A stretch of DNA of 64,000 nt. Origin: Thecamonas trahens ATCC 50062. Taxonomy: Eukaryota > Apusozoa > Apusomonadida > Apusomonadidae. The notes under the pieces are model-generated. The model worked only from the letters and a program-made list of their open reading frames with translations. It did not search any database and was not told the DNA's origin. Location: NCBI RefSeq assembly GCF_000142905.1, contig NW_013657671.1, positions 182,897-246,896 on the forward strand. Direction: 5' to 3'. This document shows positions 52,701 through 60,640 of this stretch, piece by piece. The position numbers and the translations under genes were made by a program. The stretch's first letter is position 1. Each line of letters starts with the position of its first letter.

Positions 52701-54083
52701 CAGAATGCGCACGAGGCGGCCAAGCTGGAGAAGCGGGATGCTGAAACCGCTTCCTCGGCCACCGCGCCTCCGCCCGCTGTGTCGGTTGAAGCCTTCGAGG
52801 CGCTTGTCGCTAGCATCCGCGACCTCGGCAACCTGATAGGTGACCTTGAGCAGGCGCAGCTGCAGCAAGAGCTGCGACACGCGCAGCTACGCAGCGAGCT
52901 CGTGAATCCACTCCCGCCCCGTGCCCCGACACCGACTGACGATACCGGGCCAGGCGATGCCGAGCCGGACGATGCGGCGTCAGACGCCGCGTTTGTCATT
53001 GTGGCCGAAGCAGCCGAGCGCGCACCTGCACCCGTGCCTGCGCCCACACACAACGCGGTGGCCGAATTGGAGCGTGAGCGTGAGCAGTGGCGGCTGGAAA
53101 AGGCCGAGATGGAGGCGGCGCACAAGCTCGAGATGGAGCGGTTGTTGCTTGAGGTCGACCGGGCACGGTTGGAGGAGCAGCGGGCGGCGCTACTGAGCGA
53201 GCGGGCGGCACTCGACAACGCGTGGGACGAGCTTGAACAACATCGCGGCATTGCAGTCGACCAGCAGGCTCGGGTCCACCGTGAGTTGGAGAACAAGGCT
53301 CACGCCCTTGCTGAAAAAGAGATCGAGGTTGTTGCGGCCGAGGTTGCGGTCAGCGTAACCGCGGCGGCAGCGTCGCAAACGCCGCCTCTGGCGCCGGCGG
53401 CTCCTCCTGTCATCCACCACCATCACCATGCGCCCGAGCCTCCGTCATCCTCACGGTCGGTGCAGGCCTCGTCGCGGGACGACCACCGCAGGGCTGCGTT
53501 TGCGGCCCGACGTTCGGAGTCAGGCTCAAACCTGGGTCACGAGGCCGAAACGCAGCGGAGTATGAGTGCAGCAGCCGCGATAGACAAGAGCAAGTCGCGG
53601 CGCCGACACAGAGTCCGTCGCCGGCGATCGCAGGCCAGCGACGCGGCTGGGGTGAGCCCGGCGGCCGTGCCGTGGACGCACGTTGTTGAGGAGGATCCAT
53701 TCCCCGACTACGGAGCTGCACCCGGCCCAGGAGAGACCGACCTGTCGCGCCGGGTCCGGATGATTTTCCAGCCCGGAGAGCCTCTTTCGTCGCGGTGGCG
53801 GCGGTCACCGACCCGGTCGCCAGGGCGCAGCGCCGACCTCTCGACCTCGCCGCTATTCCTGAGCGGGCTGCCGCGTGGTTCACGAGCGACGCCTTCGCCA
53901 GTCAAGCCGTCCTATCGACTCTCCAGCTCGTTGACACCCAAGGTGTCGCGAACGGCATCGTATGCACCGTCGCCGTCGCTGCTGGGCCGGCGAGCCGGCG
54001 GAAGCCGCGGCAGAGACAGCAGCCGCGGGCGCGGACGCGATGGCGAGCTGCTCAACCCGTATCGGCTCTCGCTCTACGGATGA
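49787..54083 (+). CDS. Zinc-finger/PH/coiled-coil protein (two frame breaks)
   Basis: The product is about 1,432 residues. A Trp/Leu-rich hydrophobic start is followed by a half LIM-like zinc knuckle (CFVCGKTLEG, HSARFHEACWEW) and a PH-like domain (KWRDRLGVLTREGMFVYRKA). Next are a Gly-Glu repeat, Tudor-like segments (RRAQFWWGDDDRWRVGRFV), an acidic region and a long coiled coil, ending in an Arg/Ser-rich tail. Single-base deficits at CC 51637-51638 and TT 51859-51860 join three frames; between them lies an 81-bp tandem repeat. The start is uncertain: ATGs at 49771 and 49777 are in another frame. No family is recognised as a whole. Confidence 0.6.
51640..51783 (+). repeat. 81-bp in-frame tandem repeat inside the zinc-finger/PH gene
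   Basis: Two copies, offset 81 bp, with about 63 identical bases starting TTGTCGCCTCGGCCGCCGCA. Each encodes SPRPPQSHVAEDELSSTSES. DNA-level identity suggests a recent duplication. Confidence 0.9.
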
Positions 54084-54124
54084 GCCGTGGATGTAAAGCA
54101 AAGGATTCGTTTAATGATGGCAAC

Positions 54125-55561
54125 TCACTCCAACTCCTCGTACTCGTCTTCAAAGATCAAGTCTTCTTCGTCGAGCTCGACCTGGTTGCCGTTGTGGTCG
54201 TAGAAAAGGCCGTCCTCGCCTTGGTAGATGTCGCCCTCCTGCAGGATGAGCTCTTCTCCGTCGTCCCCAACTAGGAACGGGTCTTCCGCCTCGTCCACCT
54301 CGGCATCTAACCAAGACCGGGACGAGCGAGCTGAGTGCGAGGCGCGAGAGGCCGAGCCATTGCGCAGGGAGCCGTGATCTGATCCAAGCGTGGCTGATTG
54401 CGGGGAGCCTAGCGCTGCCGAGGCATCGGCCCGCGTCGGCTTCTTGTATCCGAGGAGGACAGCGCCATCGAGGGTGGGCTTGAAAGTGCAGTTCTTGCGG
54501 ATGTCTTCCTCGCGCTGGCGAATAAGCTCCTGGCGGCGGCGCTCGGTCCTTGAATTGACGTCCTTGGCGTGCTGCTCCATGCGACGGAGAACCGGGCCCG
54601 CGCCTCGGCGGGCGACAATGCCCGTCGACTTGCGGCCGATCTGCGGACGGAACGGCAGCGAGCGACGCTCATTGTATCGCTGCTCGTTACGCTTGCGAGT
54701 GATGCTGGCGTCTCGGTTGCGGGCCCACTCATCCATGCGCTCATTGAGTGGCTTGGTAAACCGGGCGAGCTTGGCCGACGTTCGCGACGGCCGAGGGCGG
54801 ACCCGCAGCTCCTCGAGCTCCTTGCGCTCAGCCTCACGGGCCAGTGCCCGCAGTTTGGCCTCCTTCCGCTCTTGGGACTGCTGCAGCCGCGTTTGAAAGG
54901 ATGGCAGCGGCTTGGAGGAGACAAGCTTGCGGGTGTGGGGCGAGAGCGTCTTGCCGGTTGTTCTTCTCCGTGCCGGCGCCTGCCGGCCTCCCCCACGCCC
55001 ATTCTTGCGTGATCGCCCCGCGTTCTCTCCGGCTCGGCGGTGGGTGTTGCCCTTAAGCGATCGGGTCAGGGCCGGTCCTGTCGAGGTGCTGCCACCATTG
55101 AACGATCTGTTGCGAGCAACGTGCGGCGCGGCCGCTGGATCGGGACCCCACCACTGGCCTGCACCGGGCTGAGCGTAGCTACCACCCTGAGACTGGTGCG
55201 GATGGGGACTTGGATACGCTGCGGGATGCGGATTCGAATAGCCGGAGGACGGCTGTGCGAGAGCGGCTGTGCCGAGCATGTGGGCCGGGGCGGGACCCGG
55301 CGGGAGCGGGTAGGCCGGGTACGGATACGGCGCCGAAGCTGCGGGGAAGGGCGGGCCGTGGGGCGGATAGCCGCCACCATGGGGCGGATACCCCAGATGA
55401 GACGACGGATATCCGAGTTGTGGAGGAGGATACGCAACCTGTGGCGGGAGCCCGTGCCCATACCCGATGCCATGCCCGTATCCGACAGCCTGGTTCGGCC
55501 GGTGCTGGTCGACGCCCGGAACCGCCACGGAACCGCCACGGTCTGGGCCTGGTGCGGCCAT
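54125..55561 (-). CDS. Basic helical protein with Pro/Gly/Tyr-rich N-terminus
   Basis: 478 residues from the ATG at 55559-55561. Residues 1-150 are rich in Pro, Gly, Tyr and Ala (YPPHGGGYPPHGPP-type). The centre is Arg/Lys-rich and helical. Two FxPx(I/L)-type motifs, SLPFRPQIGRKS and CTFKPTLDG, recall repeats common in axonemal and basal-body proteins. The C-terminus is strongly acidic (DEEDLIFEDEYEELE). Function unknown; a cytoskeletal role is a guess. It converges with the preceding gene, stops about 41 bp apart. Confidence 0.65.
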   Translation of the reverse strand: MAAPGPDRGGSVAVPGVDQHRPNQAVGYGHGIGYGHGLPPQVAYPPPQLGYPSSHLGYPPHGGGYPPHGPPFPAASAPYPYPAYPLPPGPAPAHMLGTAALAQPSSGYSNPHPAAYPSPHPHQSQGGSYAQPGAGQWWGPDPAAAPHVARNRSFNGGSTSTGPALTRSLKGNTHRRAGENAGRSRKNGRGGGRQAPARRRTTGKTLSPHTRKLVSSKPLPSFQTRLQQSQERKEAKLRALAREAERKELEELRVRPRPSRTSAKLARFTKPLNERMDEWARNRDASITRKRNEQRYNERRSLPFRPQIGRKSTGIVARRGAGPVLRRMEQHAKDVNSRTERRRQELIRQREEDIRKNCTFKPTLDGAVLLGYKKPTRADASAALGSPQSATLGSDHGSLRNGSASRASHSARSSRSWLDAEVDEAEDPFLVGDDGEELILQEGDIYQGEDGLFYDHNGNQVELDEEDLIFEDEYEELE

Positions 55562-55701
55562 GGCGCGAGCGCGAGGGGATGGGAGCAGGAAGGGGGGAGA
55601 GGGGAAAGGGAGGAGGGGTAGCTTGGAGGGAAAGTGTGCGTGTGTGTCAGGGTGGAGTGGTGCCGGCTGTGGCCGTCGCTGTGGGCTGTGGCTGTGGGTG
55701 G

Positions 55702-56828
55702 TCAAAGGTGGGCTGGCGATCGGACAATGGCCGAGTATGACGGCGGGAGCTCCGGCATGTCATCAGGTTCCGAAGCTGGCGCACGTTGAGGAGGAGATGG
55801 GTGGCGGCGATGGCGGCGATGGCGGCGATGGCGGCGATGGCTCGGCTCGGATTGACGAGGCGACGCGGGCGAGCGCGAGCGCGAGTCCGAGATGCAGCCG
55901 GAGCCACCCGAGCACGAAGAGTCGGACCATGATCCACCGGCAGCGACGGAAGGGAACGGGGCGGATCGTCTCCGGGCGTGGCAGGGGGCTGCGGAATCCA
56001 GTTGGAGTTGTAGACGTCGCGATGGCGGCGGCGGCGGCGGCGGCGACCAGGCGGGCTGCGCGAGCGCGAGCGCGAGTCTGACATTGAGGCGGAAGCCGAG
56101 ATCGAGGACGAGGAGCGCGGTGGCGGCGCAGTCCGCGCAGCGTTGACCCAGGCCTCGGAGACCGACTTGAGAAAGTGGACGCTGCCTGTCGGGCCGTCGA
56201 CGCCATGGATGTAGTTGCCATGGACGTCGATGGTGTACGTACCGCCACGCTCACGGCGGAGCCGGGCGCGAGTACGCGCGGTGAGTGTAAAGCCAGCATC
56301 GTAGCGAAGGACGAGTGCCATTCGGAGCGTCTCGTCCGAGTAGTAGCCGACGACGACGTCGAACCTGCCCTCGCCGTCCGAGCCATGTCCAGAGATGCGC
56401 CCAGAGGTAAAGGTCAGATTGAGCTCTGCGCGCTCTGGGACCCCGCGGGACGACTGGATACCACCAGACCAGCGGCCCGATACAAAGAATGGTGGCATGG
56501 GCCTGCCTGTCTCGCCGATGTGAACGTGTCGCTCGAGCTCACTGTGGCTGGGATGAGCATCGGCAGGCGTCGGGCCAAAGTTGGAGGAGCACGAGTAGCA
56601 CGAGCACGAGTCTGTATAATACATGTAGATAGCACAGACACCAATACCCATAACCACAAGCACAATGAGCACCCATGCCCATGCCGGGATCACCCCATCG
56701 GACGGCCTACTCTGATCAGCCTCATCCGTAGTCGAGCCACGGGTGGCTGACGACCGGGCCTGGCAGCAGGCAGCCAAGGCGAGCACCAGCAGGCCAAGGC
56801 CCACCAGACGTAATGCTACCCTTGGCAT
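55702..56828 (-). CDS. Signal-peptide and membrane-anchored protein with an Arg-His repeat tail (one frame break)
   Basis: The product is about 375 residues. It has a signal peptide (MPRVALRLVGLGLLVLALAA), a membrane span (AWAWVLIVLVVMGIGVCAIY) and a Cys cluster (SCSCYSCSS). A beta-rich domain follows (FVSGRWSGGIQSSRG, YYSDETLRMALVLRYDAGF), then an Arg/Ser tail. At GG 55927-55928 (sense strand) one added base changes an Ala/Arg tail into SDSSCSGGSGC, an (RRH)n run encoded by a GCGATG-type repeat at about 55806-55842, and a final PPSY motif ending at TGA 55702-55704. PPxY motifs recruit WW-domain ubiquitin ligases. Without the base, the ORF runs to 55647. Confidence 0.6.
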
Positions 56829-57015
56829 GGGTGCTACTACTACAACAACAAAGATGGATGATGAAGTGGAGTCTGAGTGTAGTCTTCTTCTCGGTCCGGA
56901 CCTCTACCTCCCCCCCCCCCCCCTCTCTTGTGCCGCCATGGTCTCCCTCTGTCGCCTGGCGTGCTCCGTTTGCTGCCGCACTTTGCGTCCCCCGCTTCTG
57001 CCGATCCATGCCTTA

Positions 57016-57370
57016 TCAAGCGCGATAAGAACAGATCCGGCGGCTGGAGCAGGTGGCGAGTGCGAGCCAAAGCATCAGGTGTGCATGCTTGAGCATTTCT
57101 GGCTGACTGGCCGAAGCGCTGTCGTCAGCTCTTCCCCACGCGATCGTAGCGTAGTAAGAGCTACGCTGATGATCTGCAGACTCATCTTGATCCTGGTATC
57201 CGAGTCCGATGGCCAAGGTGGATGCCAAAACGGCAGCTGAGAGGAAAGCATCATACCAGCCATCGTTGAGAGCTGGGAGCGTCTTGTCACTGCCCGCCGC
57301 CCGACCTTGTGCTGGACGGCGCCATGGCCAAGACGGCCACCAGCAGGGCCACCACTCGACTGTGAAGCAT
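57016..57370 (-). CDS. Doubtful small secreted-protein ORF
   Basis: From the ATG at 57368-57370 a signal-peptide-like stretch (MLHSRVVALLVAVLAMAPSS) leads into a frame that stops at once, but removing one base near 57290 would continue it through a membrane-span-like DAFLSAAVLASTLAIG to 57016. The shift is opposite in sign to the others in the window, codon bias is weak, and only 19 bp separate its ATG from that of the divergent gene. The 56829-57389 gap otherwise shows a C-run near 56915. Treat as tentative. Confidence 0.25.
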
Positions 57371-57389
57371 ACGAAAAGAAGTGCGTGAG

Positions 57390-58103
57390 ATGGAGGAAAG
57401 AAGAGGATACGGACCTGTGACTGTGAGCGAGTGGGGCGAACGTGTTGTGGTGGAGAGCTTTCCCTGGCGGTCGGTGTATGTGGGTGGCGGAGTGTGGCTG
57501 CTCGGTCTGGTCCTGCTCGTCGTCTTCCCTCTGCCATCCACCGGTCTACTGAAGGTCTTCCACTTGCTGGCGGCGGTCATTTTCTTTGGTGCAGCCGGCG
57601 CTTCGTTTGTTGGCGCGGCAGAGGGCTTTGAGGCCCGGATCGGGGACAAGCTGCCCACTGGTGGGGTCAAGGGCGAGCTCCGCGTCCACACCTCGCCGCT
57701 CCTCGCCCGACTGATGGGCGAGTCGGCATTGGGCGAGCTGCTTGGCTCGGGCCCGCCGCGGGTCTACGTCCAGTCACTGGCAGGCGTCTCGGCTGTCCGG
57801 GTCGATGCCAAGGCTGCCGACATCCACTACGGACAGCGCGGCGGCTTCCGCATTGTCGCCGTCCTGGAGGGTGGCATCGTCCTCCCTCTCATCCACGAGT
57901 TCCACATGATCCCGGTCGGCCCGTTCAACGATCTTGTCGACGCTCTTGCCGTCGCCTTTAACCTCACTCTCGCCGACCACCGCGAGATCGGTCATGATGC
58001 CTCGCCCAACGAGCGCCACGTCCTCCGCGGCACCCTCCACGGTTGGCGCCGCCTCTCCCCGAGCCAGATCCTCGAGCACGCCATGGACGAACATGGCTAC
58101 TGA
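57390..58103 (+). CDS. CYBC1/EROS-like membrane protein
   Basis: 237 residues from the ATG at 57390-57392. Two hydrophobic segments (VWLLGLVLLVVFPLP and FHLLAAVIFFGAAGASFVG) are followed by a soluble domain: EGFEARIGDK, RVYVQSLAGVSAVRVD, GGFRIVAVLEGG, PVGPFNDLVDALAVAFNL. The order of two spans, a short DK-containing turn, paired V-rich strands and a final helix resembles cytochrome b-245 chaperone 1 (EROS), which stabilises NADPH oxidase subunits in animals. Similarity is by topology and scattered positions only. No NADPH oxidase gene is in the window. Confidence 0.45.
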   Translation: MEERRGYGPVTVSEWGERVVVESFPWRSVYVGGGVWLLGLVLLVVFPLPSTGLLKVFHLLAAVIFFGAAGASFVGAAEGFEARIGDKLPTGGVKGELRVHTSPLLARLMGESALGELLGSGPPRVYVQSLAGVSAVRVDAKAADIHYGQRGGFRIVAVLEGGIVLPLIHEFHMIPVGPFNDLVDALAVAFNLTLADHREIGHDASPNERHVLRGTLHGWRRLSPSQILEHAMDEHGY

Positions 58104-58350
58104 TAGCATCCCACAATCGTAATATGATACACTCTACACCGCGACACAGTCTGATCCTGTTTCTTTCTCTAGCACTTTGGCGCAAAGCCTGTGAACCTGC
58201 CGCAGCCACAAAACAGAGATGGCGCGCATTCGGCTGGTGTGCCGACTCGGCGCGCGCGCGCAACGTGAGCAGCGAGCAGCCAGGTCCGCAAGCAGCCCGC
58301 AGCAAGTCCCACTTCTCCCCCACCTCTCTCCTCCCCTCACAAGCTTGACC

Positions 58351-60345
58351 ATGCTGCGGGAGGTGCTGCTTGCGCTTCTGGGCCATGCGGGCGACGTCAT
58401 TGCGCCCGGACCCGACGGGGTGCTCCGGGTCGTCCCTGGCCTGCCCTTCCTGCACCCGTCCGAGGCAGCTGCTGTGGACAGGCTGGTGGTTATGGGCAGC
58501 CACTATGCGTCTCTGAACGGATACTCTGGCCGTGTTCATGCAGCCGAGGGCGCTCGCGACCATTCGTTGCTGGTCTCGGCCTTTGCTGCAGGTGTGGACG
58601 AGGTGCTGGATAGATACCGCGCTCACGTGCTCGCGGCAGAGAAGGCGGTCATCGCCGATCAGGGCATGACCCTCGCTCATCTGACGGTCCACTTTGCGGC
58701 AGAGGCTCTGACTCTTCCGGCGCTTGCCGGCCTGGCTGCCGTTGTCCACGACCAGCGGCTGGTGGGCGGCCGGCTGCTCGAGGCGGTGTACGAGGCGTCG
58801 GTGTCGGGCATTCCCGAGGTGGCCGACATGTTTTCTGGCGTCCTCGCCGCCCTTCATCGTTGCCTGCTGGGCTTGATGAAGGCATGGATGGTTGACGGCG
58901 TGCTGGACGATCCGGCGAGCGAGTGGTTCGTGGCGCCAGGCAGCGCACAGACTGTCGACGGTGATGACGACGGTGCCTCGGTCCTCACAAACTGGAACTC
59001 ATCGTTTACGCTCCGAGTCGACGGGATTCCCAGCTACTTGCCGGCGACGCTGGCGGAAAAGGTGTTGTTTGCCGGCAAGGCCGTCCAGGTCCTCCGCGCC
59101 ATCCGCCGCCGCAAGGCTCTCGCCGCGCTGCTCGGTGAGTCGTCGGCGGCGTCGGCGTTCCCGCTGCTGCCGTCGGACGCGCGGAGCGTCGACGCGGTGG
59201 TAGCCGGCAGCAGCAGCGGCTCTGCTACTGCTGGCAACCAGCCGGCGCAAGCCTTTCGGCTGCTGAGCGATGCCGAGCTGGAGCGGTTTGCTCTCGCGCT
59301 GGACGAGCTCGCGCTCGCGCGGACCTTTAAGCTCAGCGCGTTCAAGGCAACGGTAGAGGACATCCGCACGGTGCTGGCGGGACATCTCTTTGACCTCATT
59401 GTCCACGAGGCGGATTTGCTCGGCCACATCGGCGCCCTCAAGAACTACTTTCTGCTCGGCCGCGGCGAGCTCTACCACTCGTTCCTGGCGGATGGGCACG
59501 AGGTGTTGGCGTCGCCGGTCTCGCCGCTCGGAGCGCACGAGCTGCGGGCCATCTACGTCCAGGCCGGAGCCAAGTCGTCGGCCGACGGTGACCACTTCTT
59601 CGAGCATGTGAGCCTGGCGGTCGAGCTCGGCGACGATGAGGCCGCTCGTGGCGGGGGCGGTGAGGGCGGGCCGGACGCGGCGTGGCGGGCGGCGCTGAGC
59701 CTGCACTACGATGTGCCATCGCCTGTCCATCTCGTGCTGGATGAGCAGTCCATGGCGCTGTACGGCCAGCTCTTCTCATTCCTCCTCGCCGTCAAGCGAG
59801 TCCAGCTGGCGCTGCAAGGAGCGTGGATGCCACAGATGCGGCACAAGAACATGGCTCGGCTGATCGGGAGCTCAGCGCCGGTGCAACGAGTGTGGATGAC
59901 ACGGGCGCGCATGGCGTTTTTGATTGACAACTTGCAATACTACCTCCAGGCTGATGTGCTCGAGGCGCAGCACTCGGTGCTGGTGCAAGCCGTCGAGGCC
60001 TCGCGCGACTTTGAGGCCGTCAAGGCTGCCCACACGCGATACATCAACAACCTCGTTGCGCTCGCCTTTCTTCGCATCAAGCCGGTATACTCGACGCTCC
60101 TGCAGCTCTTTGACACTTGCATTCAGTACGCGCGGCTGCTGATGACGGCAGCGTCGAGCTCCGCGGCGGCCGGGGCCGGCATTCCGGCCTCGCGCGAGGC
60201 GGCGCTCTCCAAGGCCTTTGATCGCCAGTCACACTTTCTCTTCACCGTCCTCTCGGGCGTCAAGCAAGTCCACGCCGCGCCTCATCTCGCACAGCTTCTG
60301 CTCCGCATCGACTTTAACCGGCATTTCTCGTCGGCCATGCCGTAG
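58351..60345 (+). CDS. TUBGCP4: Gamma-tubulin complex component 4
   Basis: GCP4 is part of the gamma-tubulin ring complex that nucleates microtubules. The 664-residue product (human: 667) matches over its length: LLALLGHAGDVI, FLHPSEAAAVDRL, IPSYLPATLAEKVLF, FYLLGRGEL-like NYFLLGRGELYHSF, MAFLIDNLQYYLQADVLEAQ, LAQLLLRIDFN. The start ATG at 58351-58353 begins the conserved N-terminal helix; the frame is open for 44 codons upstream but the sequence there is not conserved. No frame break. Confidence 0.95.
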   Translation: MLREVLLALLGHAGDVIAPGPDGVLRVVPGLPFLHPSEAAAVDRLVVMGSHYASLNGYSGRVHAAEGARDHSLLVSAFAAGVDEVLDRYRAHVLAAEKAVIADQGMTLAHLTVHFAAEALTLPALAGLAAVVHDQRLVGGRLLEAVYEASVSGIPEVADMFSGVLAALHRCLLGLMKAWMVDGVLDDPASEWFVAPGSAQTVDGDDDGASVLTNWNSSFTLRVDGIPSYLPATLAEKVLFAGKAVQVLRAIRRRKALAALLGESSAASAFPLLPSDARSVDAVVAGSSSGSATAGNQPAQAFRLLSDAELERFALALDELALARTFKLSAFKATVEDIRTVLAGHLFDLIVHEADLLGHIGALKNYFLLGRGELYHSFLADGHEVLASPVSPLGAHELRAIYVQAGAKSSADGDHFFEHVSLAVELGDDEAARGGGGEGGPDAAWRAALSLHYDVPSPVHLVLDEQSMALYGQLFSFLLAVKRVQLALQGAWMPQMRHKNMARLIGSSAPVQRVWMTRARMAFLIDNLQYYLQADVLEAQHSVLVQAVEASRDFEAVKAAHTRYINNLVALAFLRIKPVYSTLLQLFDTCIQYARLLMTAASSSAAAGAGIPASREAALSKAFDRQSHFLFTVLSGVKQVHAAPHLAQLLLRIDFNRHFSSAMP

Positions 60346-60640
60346 CAGTCACGATGCCCAGCCCGCGGCCGCGAGTTGGTGTAGTAAAGACCGCCGGCTC
60401 GAGCCAACGTCCAAGCAACACACACACAGCCAGCCGTTGTACACGTTCAGCCCAAGATTTGCGCCCTTCCATGTCGACCATCAGCATGCCAGATCCATAT
60501 CGCTCGGCGTGCAACTTGATGCGCCCCGCTAGGCCGTTTCCCGCCCGACGACCGACTTGGCTCGTTAGCAGCCCCGACCGTTGCCCCGTTGGCAACCGAC
60601 CACCACCGCCACCACCTTTCTTTGCCTTGTTGAGAACAAC

